DNA from: Rugalucina vietnamica
Taxonomy: Eukaryota; Mollusca; Bivalvia; Lucinida; Lucinidae
Assembly (NCBI GenBank): GCA_964017185.1
Contig: OZ024876.1
Coordinates: 866,001-930,000, forward strand
Reading direction: 5' to 3'
DNA: 64,000 nucleotides
Made by a program: the position numbers and the translations under genes. The notes under the pieces are model-generated. The model was not told the DNA's origin and did no database searches. It saw nothing but the letters and a program-made list of their open reading frames with translations. Positions 41,627-53,040 of the stretch are shown here, piece after piece; the stretch's first letter is position 1; the number at the start of each line of letters is the position of its first letter.

Positions 41627-44600
41627 ATATAAACAGGGAAGTGTAATATACAAGGAATAAGCTCAGAGCGACTTCAAACGCCCCATCATTGTAACCGCCA
41701 GTTTATCACCTACTTGACATAAATTGATAAGTACTTGCGATAATTGCGCAATATTGCATTGTTTTCCGCCATCCAGTATCGAAAATCCCTTTTCTGGCCG
41801 AACATGAAGCTATAATGACAAGGAGGAACATCAGAATAATTAGACCAATTCACACCAATTAGCTCACATAGTTTCTCTACGGGGACTGCATAGTAAGGTG
41901 TTAATCAATTTGATAAGGTTGTGGACGATGTGCGTCGCCGCCAATACCTGGGTAGACAGATATATCTTATCTAAACGTCGCTGATTAAGCGAGAGAGCCA
42001 CCTGTTAATTTTATTAATTTTAAGGACAGTGAAAATGATATAAATATGCGCATCTATCTAGCGAACCTCAGGACGTCAGTCCGCGTATTTCGGGTTTTTA
42101 ATCATCAAAATCGGACAAGAAACATCCGAATTACGGCATCTAAAATGGATAAATGACAAATGAAACCGGTGAAGTTTTCAATTTTTAATCTTGAAATTTA
42201 AGCATTTTCCGGCGGTTTCCTACACACAAGAAAAACACTCAGCGACAGATCAGTATTTCCCGTAGTTCATAGTGTTGTCAGAATGCTGGCGCACAAAGGC
42301 GCACATACTGATATTTTATGTTGAAAAAGGCGTATTTAAAACAAATACGTGCGCCGTGTTATATATTGAGGGAAGCACAACAACACATTCTGGGTGAGTT
42401 GCCGGGCACTTTCTTTGCTTTCTGCACTTAGCATTTATCCTCGCTCGAAGAAGAAATATATATAGTAAAAATATATTATTTAAAACTAAAATAAAGCAGC
42501 GCACATCAGTATTACTGAGAAACCTGATTTGAACCGATTTACTTCATCGTTCCGGGACCTGTATTCGTAAATTCTAGCTTAGTCATAGTAAGAGGTTTAT
42601 TATTTTGCTAATATTTTTCATTATTCTTCAAATTTCGAAAGTAAATGTAGTAAATTGATATTTCCACAAAATAATACAAAATTGCATTATTTTATTCGGT
42701 GATGTTAACCTGAGTTCTAATGGAAATTGTATACATGTATGCGCTTGTAGCTGATTTTAACTTATTTTGTTTTTCTCATTCTTTGATTTTCAGATACAAT
42801 GGAAATGATGGAAAGCAAATAACACTATTATTTTTCTATACAGTGCGCTACTTAGAACGAGTTCTAAAGTTAATTTAGAGACTATGGTTAAAGACGCGCA
42901 TTGCCGTTTATGTGGATGTGATATTGAGAACTTTAACAACGTTGCATCATGGAGGTATCATTATAGCTTCATGGTTGCATCGTCCGTGCTCGAAGCTTTG
43001 ATTTCAACGTGACATACATGCATCTCTAGGATTAGATATTTCTACTGATGATAGTCTACACTCTGATATGATTTGTCCGAGAAAATAATAGAAATGGAGG
43101 AAAGCAAAAAAAAAAAAAAAAAAATCATCTGTTTCAAAACCTTCGCGTACGCAATATGTTTCGCCAAGATCATGATACTGGTGCGATTTCAACATCAATT
43201 GTTTTTTCATCGTCCTTCAATGAAGCCATCGTTTCATAATATTTTTTTTCATAATTTTACTTGATAAAAAAAAACCTAATTCACCGCACGCATGCGCAAG
43301 ACCAATTTTCTTTATCAAACGGACTTGCTGCAATGCGATATTGCGCAACTTGATGGCCACTTCGCAAGTATGTGATAAGATTTTACAATTAGGTGATAAA
43401 TAGGCGGCGACGCACATGGTTCGTTTGAAGTGGGTCCTGATGTTGCTCCTTCTCTGATACCTCCATGGGCCGAAAGAGCAACATGTCACGCTTTTATTTG
43501 AATCATTTATATATTCTTCTTAATAAATAAATATAAATTTACGATATTTAAAAAACATGTTTGACTGGCAATAGCTCGCCCAGTATGATGCCAAGGCAGA
43601 TCCGAAAGTATTCCTTGAAGATTATCCATGAAAATACATGATTTTAGGTCATTCTTCCATTTAAAGAGTTTTTGTCAATATAATATGAATGGAATGTGCA
43701 TGCTAACTACAAGTATTCCGAGTCTGGGAGGCCTATTCAGAAACAGTATGGGTAGGAAAAACTGGCCGTCACGACATGACTATAACCGTTGATGTGGCAC
43801 GTTTAAACTGAAAAACAATATAAGTATATGAAAAGCAAATATCCTGACGAAACAATTTAGATTAATATGTTAACAGAACATACCAAATATACCTTCTCGA
43901 AGACGCTTATTGACTGCAAACTTAGTTTTGTAGTGATGATTTTCACGAGAAAAATGTATTAAGCATGAGATTCCCGCTAAAAGCACGTGTATTATAGTGG
44001 ATGTTTAAGACTAAAAGTTTATATATCTGCCCATGCAAACTATACTTTATGTTACATGTAAATTTTAGCATGTTTCTCGCTTCAGCAGCAACCAAATGGG
44101 CTTGCTGTTATAAAAAAGAATCCGATCGTTAAAGCGCCTTTACACCATGGAAAATGGTTTTATCGTTGATGAACTCTCAAATTGAATTAAAATTTTCAGC
44201 ATGTGCGCATCTGTGCGCACTAAAGGCACTATCACTGTTGTTGACGTAACATATTCTTCTTAAATACAAGCCTACTTTCATTTTCCGGACTTAACCGGAA
44301 AGCCTCCAAAACTTGATATTAAATTGAGTTAAATTTTCATTTGCGAACATGAACAAATACTTTGAAACGCTGTTGCGTCACTATCTGTCGGCCGATTTCG
44401 GCGATAAAAAGTCTGCGTGACGCAGATTTACACCCCGCTTGTCACTATGATCATGTGCATTCTTAATAAATTGTCCACTTTAACAAAATTAAGAAAATTA
44501 ACAAGTGCCTTACTCGTTAAATTAGTGGCTACGCGATAAGATTCTACCTTTTGTCCAGGTAGCGCGGTTACGATGATGGGGTTCAAGGTTATCAAATTGA

Positions 44601-44715
44601 TTAGCACCTCTCTACGCTGTCCCCGTTGAGTTTCTACGTGGCCTAATTGGTGCTAATTGATCCAATTAGTCTGTACTTATTCCTCCTCTCTTACACTTCC
44701 CTGATATAAACAAAT
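41627..44715. repeat. Region bounded by long imperfect inverted segments
   Basis: 41627-42400 matches the reverse complement of about 44100-44715 in the same order: CAGGGAAGTGTAA, ACCAATTAG, ACGGGGAC, GCTAATCAATTTGATAA against GTTAATCAATTTGATAAGG, GTTAATTTT, CATGCGC words. A second inverse match links 41690-41770 with 43310-43460 (TTATCACCTA, ACTTGCGA, TTGCGCAATAT). Similarity is roughly 65-75% by eye with gaps. It may be an old long-TIR transposon or an inverted segmental duplication; a candidate exon lies in the middle. Confidence 0.5.
42793..42951 (+). CDS. Candidate first coding exon with a Cys-x2-Cys zinc-binding start
   Basis: A strong acceptor (CTCATTCTTTGATTTTCAG) precedes 42793. After a leader with a short upstream ATG frame, an ATG at 42884 in good context (GACTATGG) opens MVKDAHCRLCGCDIENFNN and continues to a possible donor, GAG|GTATCA, near 42952. 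CRLCG with further Cys and His is how many animal zinc-finger proteins begin (ZAD-like and others), but the exon is too short to assign. Downstream exons were not found within the inverted-repeat region. Confidence 0.3.
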
Positions 44716-45107
44716 AATTGGTCTAACAAACAGATTCAATTATGGCCAATTTTATGCCTGCTGTGCGATACAGATGGCGCTGCAGAGGTGCGATTTACCT
44801 ATCCCATGAGCCGTTTCTATTTATAGTAACACCGTTTCAGGTCTGCTACGTCATCACATGTTATCGGTATGGGGGAAATTAGTACTGTGCCTTTCCAATA
44901 CCTATTATCAGCAGATGCAGACTTTCCCCTATTCATTTACTTTTGATCATAAGTATGTGAAATTAGCACCATACAAGGCAATTGGAATTTTTAAGACTAT
45001 CTTTCACTAATGATAGGACAAAGGTGACAGAAATTGAGGTCCAAACAATTAGCCCTTACAAACTCTGTCATAAGTACATAAATTTAGCACACAACAAGAC
45101 AATTGTA
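44716..45107. other. No recognisable feature
   Basis: Intergenic or intronic AT-rich sequence with short frames only. Confidence 0.35.
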
Positions 45108-45230
45108 CTTCTTTTAGAGTGGAACGCGGTAGAGCATCGGACTCCAAACAGAGAGGTTCTGGTTCGATCCCCACCGGCGGCACCGTGTTTTGTCCTTGAG
45201 CATGACACATGAACTCCCCAGGGTACTAAT
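45108..45230 (+). mobile_element. tRNA-derived SINE, family S2
   Basis: tRNA-like head GAACGCGGTAGAGCATCGGA, a clear B box GGTTCGATCCC, then TGTTTTGTCCTTGAGCATGA and a short 3' part cut by the family C copy at 45241. Same family as the minus-strand copy at 13190. Confidence 0.7.
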
Positions 45231-45240
45231 TAAAACCCAG

Positions 45241-45516
45241 CATCACGAAAACACGTCCGTGTAATGTATACCCCATTATATCCCTCTTTTATAAAGCAAA
45301 ACTGGGGTATGCAGGGGTATACCTATTTTTCTTATTTTCGCCCCAAAACATAGATTGTGGGTACTCGTAAGAACCGCCTCGCCGAGGCGGTTCTAACGTG
45401 TACACACAATCTATGTTTTGAAAAATAAGAAACATATCAAAATATTTCTACTGAAAATTTTCCATTTTTACAACTTAAGAAAAATCTGTTTATTACATGG
45501 GCGTGTTTTCGTAATG
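45241..45516 (+). mobile_element. Family C fold-back MITE, intact reference copy
   Basis: 276 bp. Ends CATCACGAAAACACGTCCGT and the complement of ATGGGCGTGTTTTCGTAATG form about 26-bp TIRs. The centre is a hairpin, ACATAGATTGTGGGTACTCG, AACCGCCTCGCCGAGGCGGTT, CACACAATCTATGT. No coding capacity. Confidence 0.88.
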
Positions 45517-45572
45517 AGAAAGCAGTGGTTCCGTTCCGAACTGACTGAAAAAAATGTTGACTGGCATGTTAA

Positions 45573-45774
45573 ACCATATTTGACGAATGGCTTTTCCCAT
45601 CTTTATCAATTGGGTGAGTCCACTTTCCTTTTTAGGGGTGTTAAGAGTGATTTATATTTTATATTTCTTTTTTCGATGAAATTCCTCCAAGCAAACATAA
45701 TAGTTCTGCGGCGTCACATCTGGGGCTATGCTGTTTGCCTATGTCCCATAAAAGAGACGCCAGGCGTAAATGAG
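45573..45774 (+). mobile_element. Family F hairpin MITE, copy 3 (TTAA-flanked)
   Basis: TTAA at 45569-45572 and 45775-45778. The left hairpin arm has lost about 20 bp (AACATAATAGTTCTGCGGCG), so the hairpin is reduced. 45779-46214 holds nothing recognised. Confidence 0.85.
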
Positions 45775-46214
45775 TTAAACCGGTCGTCTACTTCACGAAT
45801 TCTTCTAGGCAATCATTCACAAGCATTTGGTAATAGATACATTTAACAAAACATGAATCACTCCTGTATTAAGGGAAAATAAGAAAATATGTTTGTTTAC
45901 TTTGGGTGTGAATTAATTTTAGTGCGATCAAGGGACAAGCAGGAAGTAACGCGTAAATTAAGCGTAAATTAATCCAAGGTGTGAGTTGTTTTGCGCATAT
46001 ATTCAAATACAGGTACAACGGTGATTCAGTGTTAAAGTGAAAGTAAGTTAACCTTATGCAAGCCTATAAAGTTAACAAAATAACCATATTTTCTTTCTTT
46101 GATTCTTGACGAGTATATCGCAAAAGCAGGGTTACCCTGCTTTCCGTTATACATGTTATACATTGGTACCTATTTTTATATATCTCTTAACTTGATTTCC
46201 TTATTGCATGTTTA

Positions 46215-46258
46215 TAGAAGAAGAAGAAGGAAAAGAAGAAGAAGAAGAAGAAGAAGAA
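46215..46258 (-). repeat. (TTC)n tail of the LINE
   Basis: GAA/TTC microsatellite directly after TTCAATAAATTTC (minus strand) at the element's 3' end, serving in place of poly-A. Confidence 0.8.
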
Positions 46259-46472
46259 ATTTATTGAATAAGCATAGGCCAATTGGCCCTTGAGCACAAC
46301 AATACAAATCAGTACATACAATGTAACAAAATGACAGACAGTATATGAAAAGTAACATATATGAATATATTATAGTAAGTATCGACGGACAGACATATAA
46401 AACCACATTTTGGGTTTAAGATGGAGAGAATATGTGCACTTATAGCAACATAGCATATTAATTATCCTGTAA

Positions 46473-49400
46473 TCACAATTCGTTGTAGATAGTATTTTGC
46501 CTAAGCTGAAAAGCTCTATATATGTAGATTGATAGATTTCTCATGATCTTTTTAACATTTGTATGAAATAGCTGAGTTAGTTTATACATACTTGGTCTAA
46601 CAATATAATACCTGTGTAAATACTGTTGTCTTAATTCGGTATACAATGGACACTCAAAAATGAAATGAAACTCATCTTCGAGTTTGTCACAAATGCGACA
46701 TTTTCTATCGTTAAAAGGAGTAGATACAGGCCTGGTACATCTACCGGTTTCGACCTCTAATCGGTGACACGAGACCCTTAACTTTGTCATTGCTGAACGG
46801 AATTTCTTTAGATGATTTCGAAATAAGATTGAAATTTAAAATCAGCAATGTTTCTATAAAATAAAGCTCTAGATGAATTTTCTAATGCACTGGACCAATC
46901 TTGTATATACTGATCTTTTAAACGTTGTTGCAAAAATGTAAAAAATTGGTTCACATTGTCCACACCCTGATTTAACCAGACTTCAAAGAAACCTAATCTA
47001 CTCAGCAGATTTTTAACTAAGCTTGCCCAATTTATGTTTCTAGCGTTGATTTCTATATCGCTTAACATCATTTTATATATAGTATTTACATATTTATTTT
47101 CATTCTTATTTATAACTTTAAGCCAATATTTAATTATACTAAAATAACGACGGTTTTGGTATGGAAGTCTTCCCAATTCCCCATAGATAAAATCATTTTG
47201 AGTCGACTGTTTGACACCAAGCAACGCTTTACAAAATTGTAAGTGGACTCTTTCAATTTTGTCAGCTTTACAAAAACCCCACACCTCGCTGCAATAAGAC
47301 AAAATTGGTGTAACCAATTTGTCAAACAAATCAAGAATATGTTTCGGCGTTAAGTCTGCAAATTTATATAAATAACTATTTAATTTATATATTGCCTTCT
47401 GTGCCTGGCCAGCAAGAGTTGTTTGGGCGTTTGAAAATGCACCCCCAGGTGTAAATACTATTCCAAGGTACGAAAATGACCTAACTATTTCAATTTCTTG
47501 ATTATTATAAAAGAATCTTAGATCGCGTGGCAGAATGCCCCCCTTCCGAAATACCATTATTTTTGTTTTCTCAATATTTACCGTTAGCTTCCAACGAATA
47601 CAATATGATTCTAATATATCCAGACCTTTTTGTAACCCTTCCTCAGTTTCAGAAAATATAGTCATGTCGTCTGCATATAAGAGCAGAAATAGTTTAATCG
47701 ATCCAATATCAATGCCTTCAACTCCATTTAAGTAAAATTCGTCCTCAATATCATTCAAATACATTGAGAATAAAAACGGCGAAAGACACTCTCCTTGCCT
47801 CACGCCTAAATAACTGTCAAAATCACTACTTAACTCATTATTATACTTTACTTTAGATTTTACACTGTTATACATGGATCTAATAACATTAAGCATTTTA
47901 CCCCGTACCCCTAGCTTTATAAGTTTGTACCATATTATGACCCTGTTTACAAAATCGAACGCCTTTTTAAAATTCACGAAAGCACAGTATAACTTTTTAT
48001 CCTGATTAAGAAGATGCGTTATTAGCCCATGAAGCACAAACACGTTATCTGATGTCCCCATTTCTGCTCTAAAACCTGCTTGAGCCTCAATATAAACATG
48101 ATATGATTCCGCCCAATCCATTAATCTGCTATTAAGAACTCGCGTAAAAAGTTTACCCAAAGTACTCAACAAAGTTATGCCCCTGCAATTGTCTACATTA
48201 TTGGTGTTGCCCTTTTTGTGTATAGGTACAATATATCCTTCTGTCCACAAAGATGGGAAATATCCTTTATTAAGTAAAACATTAAATAGCTTATGTAAAT
48301 AAGGCAGCAGCTCATTATACCCATATATGAAAAATTCATTTATTAGTCTATCTGGTCCCCCACTGCGCCCTGTTTTTAACTCTCTAATGCCTTTAATTAT
48401 TTCACCTATTGTAATTTCTTTATCTAGCTCTGCAAACATTACTTGCGTTTCAGAATTAAGAAATCGTCTATTAAATTCTAATATATCATCATCTGCTTGA
48501 TAAAACTGGCTTTCAGGATTGTTTATGGCCTTAAAGTATTCTGCGAATATATCTGCTGACAAGTGTTTAGACTGACTACCTGTTTGTGTCTGCTTTAATA
48601 GCCTCCAATATCCTTTAGCATCTTTAAAACGTGTTGCAATAAGTTTATCAGTTTTATACTTTTGACATTCTCGATTGAATTTTCTAACTGAAGACTTAAA
48701 ATTAGATCTTGCCCTAACCATTTCAGCACGGGTAGCATCACATTTATTTTTTCTATACTTATTTAATTTATCATAAAATATCATTTTCTTAATTTTACAA
48801 TCCTCATTATACAAAGACGAAGAAGATTTGTCATTTTTACAAGAACAGTTTGTGGGCTTTTTAAATAATGGCATACATACATCATCAATTATAGAAACAA
48901 AAGACTGCAAACATGTATCAACATCATCCAATGAAGAAGAACTATTTAGGTTATTGAATGCCTCGTCAAATTTAGAACGTGTATAATCAGACGAGAGAGT
49001 TTCTTAATATGCGTTGCATTTACATTTCTTCCACTTATAGCTGCTTTTAACTTTGTTTTTCTCATTCATTGTTTGTTCATTTTTTGTCAAATCAATACGT
49101 CTTAGATCCAGTGAAAATTCTATAAGGCAATGATCAGATATCGGATTCGGATCAAAAACATCAAAAGTAACAAAATATTTCAAAAGTTTCTCCGACACCA
49201 AAACATAGTCAATTAAACTGGTGCCGCTACTCCCCACATATGTGCACTCCCCGATACCAGCATCGGACCCCACCCGTCCATTTGCGATCCTTAAACCAGT
49301 CTGCCTGCAAAAATCAATTAATTGATTGCCATTAGAATTTGATTTCGCATCTTTTGAGCTTCGAGGTATTGAGTTATCGATAACGTAATCATTGGGGAGA

Positions 49401-50156
49401 GCATATGTATGGCGACTAACATCATCAGCAACAAAGTCATTTTTATCTGCAACCCTAGCATTCATGTCACCACAAATGATAAATTTGCACGGCTTATCCG
49501 ACAAAGATTGTAAATGAACCATATATGATGATATCCTGTCAAATAAACTGTCTTCAGTCAAGCCCTGTCTGCTTGTACCAGATGGCAAATTGTAACAAAG
49601 ACACAAAAATAAACTTTCTTTTAAATTTGCTATGTCATCTAGCCGCAACCAAATTATGTCATCAGCCTCGGTAGTAAGAAATACAACGGAATCATGGGAA
49701 ATCAAAGACTCTCGGATATAAACTATAATGCCACCAGACGAGCGTTTTGTTTTTGATTTATACGTTTTCCTGTTAAGCTCAAAGAATCGAAAATTTGGTA
49801 CACTAAAATCTACGTGTCTGTGTCCCCATGTTTCCACTAGCATAATTATATCGTTTTTATTGAATATATTACATATTTCAGGCGATTTTAGTTTATTTGT
49901 GGATTTAGTAATTAGTCCCTGTACATTTAATAATGCAAATTTTAGTGCGCACGTGCCCTCCGATCTGTCCTATTTATTTGTAGAATTGCTCGGGTTCATC
50001 GGTCGATTCCCCGTTGGAGTATTAGCACCCGTAGATCGAGCACCGTTTATCGTCGTATCACGCCCAGTACCCCCGGACGTATTCGCAACTACCGCTCTCT
50101 GTCCCTGTTGACCACCACTGACCACCACTGACACGACTACTCGCTCCATTGCCCAT
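46473..50156 (-). pseudogene. LINE ORF2: endonuclease-reverse transcriptase
   Basis: The start ATG at 50156 is followed by a repeat-slippage frameshift (GGTGGTC repeats near 50120) and a TAG near 49966. The endonuclease follows: NVQGLITKS, ETWGH, GDMNAR, SLIDYVLVS, SDHCLIEF. An in-frame TAA at 49006-49004 separates it from the RT frame (48931-46808). RT motifs: IVPIHKKGNTNNVDNCRGIT, EAQAGFR, motif A CAFVNFKKAFDFVNR, VRQGECLSPFLFSMYLNDIE, motif C LLYADD, KTKIMVF, FSYLGI. In motif A the catalytic Asp is replaced by Asn (codon 47974-47972). A frameshift at about 46800 leads into the C-terminal Cys/His segment CRICDKLEDEFHFIFECPLY. This ORF makes and nicks for target-primed reverse transcription; this copy is dead. 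Confidence 0.9.
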
Positions 50157-50159
50157 TGT

Positions 50160-51429
50160 TTACCTGTTTCGATCTGGAAGCTGCTTCGTCAATGTATTGT
50201 CGTTTACGTTACATGTACCATGCTGATCACGATCTGCACTGTTCACACTCGTGTTGTTGACACCTGATGTTGGCGTTTCAAACCCTGGCGGGATTCGCTG
50301 CGGTGAAACCCGCTGGGTACTATGTTCATTTCTAATCAGAGGGGGATAATCAGTCATAGAAACAGTATAAGCACCGGTTCCGTCTGGGGTATTGTTGGGT
50401 CTACCATTACCCCAAGCTAATTTGTCATGTGGTCTCATTCTGGCATTCACGTATCCAGAATAAAACGCAGCAACTTCAGGATCGTCAATGTCCTCCGTTT
50501 CGTTGGGTACCCTCTCTTGCCCATCAGTATCACCGTTTAATGAGTCCTCGGTCGCGGCCGCATTTGCTCGATGATATGAAAGTTGCTGGCTTTTCCGTCG
50601 CTCCTCAGCACGTTTATTTGCTGAAATCGCATCTTCCGATATGATAGGCTCAAGACGCGCGCCTTTCAGCACTTGAAACCACTCAGGAAACGCGTCATCG
50701 ACAACTGTTTTGCCAACGACCACCCTCGCCGGATATTCGAGCTTGACGTCACTGGGGTTTCTCGAGGACGCTGTCAGTTCCTTATAACTATTCCAGAGTA
50801 ACTTCCTTGCTTTACTTATTTCAGCCGGGTAGTCCCGGTCTATACCAAACCCCGAGTCTCTCAGCATATTTGCACGTTCCATTATACGAACAGTATCGTA
50901 ATAGTTCCGAAAAGCTACTATTACTGGTCGCTTGGGAATGCCTCGAGAACGAAAACGTTTGCCTATTCTGTGGGCTCTGTCTATACATATGCCGGCGGGA
51001 TCGAGATCGAGTTCGTTCGCAAGAAAGTCTTGAATCATATAGTAACAGTCCTCTCTTGCATTTTCACAAAGTCCTCGAAATACTAGATTTTTTCTCCTAC
51101 TCCGCGCCTCAAGATCAAGCGATTTGTAGGTCAGTAATTTGATTGTGTTTGAATGATCGTCTATTGTCGACTTAATATTGCTCACTTTTTTAACAGTCGC
51201 CTCGATCGATTTTTCGAGAGATTTCTATAGCAATCAATTTTTGAAACATAATGCCCATTTGCTGATCATTTGGCAACTTTTGAAATGTCTCTTCATCAAC
51301 GCTCCCTGTATTTGCTCGTTTTCTCTTCGACCGTGGAACTGAGATGTCCATTTGTCGACCCTCAGCCAATACACCAAAGCCATTACTAGTTTCTACGCTG
51401 TACTCACGGCCGATCGAATCATCCTCCAT
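50160..51429 (-). pseudogene. LINE ORF1: RNA-binding protein
   Basis: ATG at 51429 (MEDDSIGREYSVETSNGFGV). The frame breaks near 51200-51225, ending in a stop at 51190, and the rest continues in another frame (MSNIKSTIDDHSN onward) to 50160. The second part holds a coiled-coil-like stretch, then LEARSRRKNLVFRGL, IDRAHRIGKRF, RPVIVAFRNYYDTVRIM, which is the RRM-type core of L1-like ORF1 proteins. An Arg- and Pro-rich tail follows. Joined length would be about 420 residues, ordinary for the type. ORF1 proteins coat the element RNA and act as nucleic-acid chaperones. One frameshift is the only lesion seen. Confidence 0.82.
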
Positions 51430-51585
51430 ATCTCCATGTTAATCATCACTTACAGTCCCAGCATCCGTATTACTCGAATCTCCACTAGCAATACTTCTTA
51501 TATAAACAGTCTGTCGTCTAAAGAATCCGCTCAGACAATTTTATTTAACAAAAATATACGACACGACAACAATTGCCACTACACT

Positions 51586-51598
51586 GTCCGCCATCTTG
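51586..51598 (-). promoter_or_regulatory. YY1-like motif at the LINE 5' end
   Basis: The minus strand starts CAAGATGGCGGAC. This matches the core AAGATGGCGG, known as a YY1 site and found at the 5' end of mammalian L1, where it positions transcription initiation. Similarity of position and core only. Confidence 0.45.
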
Positions 51599-51623
51599 TA
51601 ATCATTAATATGTGTGTATATCT

Positions 51624-51984
51624 GAGCCACTGCAGAAGATGAGAGTGAGGTTATGGCCATGTAAAATCGATTTAAACCCGCCAGTAACTTTGTGTTACTG
51701 ATCGTTCCAAGTCGATACTTCTGTGGTGGTTCTTTTTGTTTTATAACTTGGTGTTTAAAATATTTTTGTGCTGTTGGCGCCTTACGTATGTTTTCTTATT
51801 TTTAGTTAAGTTAAGGTAACTGAGTGGCCACCTATTGGGAAAATAGCTGCTCATTCGGATTACGAAATGTTTTCATGGTATAAGTACCTGATTGTTAGTT
51901 TGGTTTTTTCCCACATCGGTTTTTGGAGTGGGAATCTTTTTCTGATTGCGCCTTTTCCTGATCTTTGCCTACTTGTACCTTTTT
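51624..51984 (+). mobile_element. PLE 3'-end fragment
   Basis: 5'-truncated at GAGCCACTGCAGAAGATGAG; ends CTACTTGTACCTTTTT. Lies 25 bp beyond the LINE 5' end. Confidence 0.85.
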
Positions 51985-52246
51985 ATCAAGTTCGTTTAAA
52001 AAATCAAGTTTAACTCTGCTTTACCGGTAATCAGACTAAGTTTCACACAGCCACCAAATAATTTCTTTCTTAACATGTACGAGGGATTATCCAGAATTAC
52101 GTGGACTTTTCCTATAACTTGATAACGGTTCAGGCAAACATATTCAAATTTTAACAGGCGATAAACTTGCTTATATTTATTAATAGATTCTGAAAGTTTG
52201 GTTGATTAAGAAAGATTTATTACCATTTGGTGATGGTTTTACTTAC

Positions 52247-52383
52247 TCCCCATCACGTAGCACGTCCGAAATGACGTTAAGCTTGGCATTGCAGTATCGC
52301 ATTCCTTTTGCATTTTCTTCAAAATTATTTTGCAGATCACAGCCAAACATGCCGTGCATCTTAATGAATTCAAAACAAAACAT
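52247..52383 (-). CDS. Candidate TATA-driven first exon, unidentified protein
   Basis: On the minus strand an ATG at 52383 opens 45 codons (MFCFEFIKMHGMFGCDLQ, NNFEENAKGMRYCNAKLN, VISDVLRDG). They run into a consensus donor, GTAAGT, whose first base is 52246. TATAAAAG lies 73-80 bp upstream of the ATG. The peptide is compositionally protein-like (mixed charged and Cys residues) and not a translation of any repeat here. A plus-strand frame over the same bases (52202-52555) has no supporting signals. No homologous family recognised. 51985-52200 and 52464-53040 show nothing else, apart from a CRE-like TGACGTCA at 52899-52906. Confidence 0.4.
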
Positions 52384-52455
52384 TTTATGCTTGCTCAAAA
52401 ATTATGGTGGATTGGTGGTGCACCTTATGTTGTTTTGCTTAGGACTACATGTTTG

Positions 52456-52463
52456 CTTTTATA
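52456..52463 (-). promoter_or_regulatory. TATA box for the 52383 exon
   Basis: Minus strand TATAAAAG (context GCTCTATAAAAGCAAAC), 73 bp upstream of the ATG. Positional inference. Confidence 0.4.
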
Positions 52464-53040
52464 GAGCGTTTAAGCTACGTCTGAACTTCATGCAACACAG
52501 ATCAACTAGCAATTTTCAGACACTTTCCTTTGAAACAAATCATAACCTCTCATAAGCCGGTAAAACTTCAAGGTCCTTTGGTAATGCATTACAAGTGAAA
52601 CCATTGCGTGAACTTTTGAACAAAAAGGACCCAAATAACTACCAGAAGTTCATATCCATCATTCAAAATGTTCTGACGTCTGAAACATAATGCTCAAAAT
52701 CAGCATCAATATGCCCGGTCCAAATTTTATTCTAAAAGAAAGGAAATACATTAATATTTTCATACAGATTGGTAATTCAAACCATGCTCCTATAGTGGAA
52801 AATATTTAACATACCTTGAGCAGTGTAAATGTGAAAATCAGTATAAAAAAAACAACACATTTTGTGGTTCAAAATCGTTGTATTTGCGTCGACGTCACTG
52901 ACGTCATTGGACTGCTCCATGAAGACGAAAGTGGGTGTCTTCATTTCACTATAATTTTCAAACAGATAAAGCAATTGTGATGAAATTTTTGCAGACTGCT
53001 GCATATTACATGTGAACATCTAGATGGTAAGTTTATATTT

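Larger units (their letters stand above)
46215..51598 (-). mobile_element. Near full-length two-ORF LINE (non-LTR retrotransposon)
   Basis: The 5.4-kb element reads on the minus strand. A 5' leader begins CAAGATGGCGGAC at 51598, followed by ORF1 (51429-50160), ORF2 (from 50156) with AP-endonuclease, RT and a C-terminal Cys/His domain, a 3' UTR and a (TTC)n tail at 46215-46258. ORF1 and ORF2 are 3 nt apart (TAA ACA ATG). Lesions are few: one frameshift in ORF1; a frameshift, two stops and another frameshift in ORF2. No clear target duplication was found. The clade is uncertain: the ORF1 type recalls L1/Tx1, and the microsatellite tail recalls CR1/L2-like families. Confidence 0.88.

Noticed and set aside
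45108..45180. Functional tRNA gene
   Set aside because: Good B box but degraded acceptor and D arms and a SINE-type 3' continuation shared with 13190.
49728..50111. 127-codon plus-strand frame over LINE ORF2 start
   Set aside because: Antisense shadow of the endonuclease and ORF2 leader.
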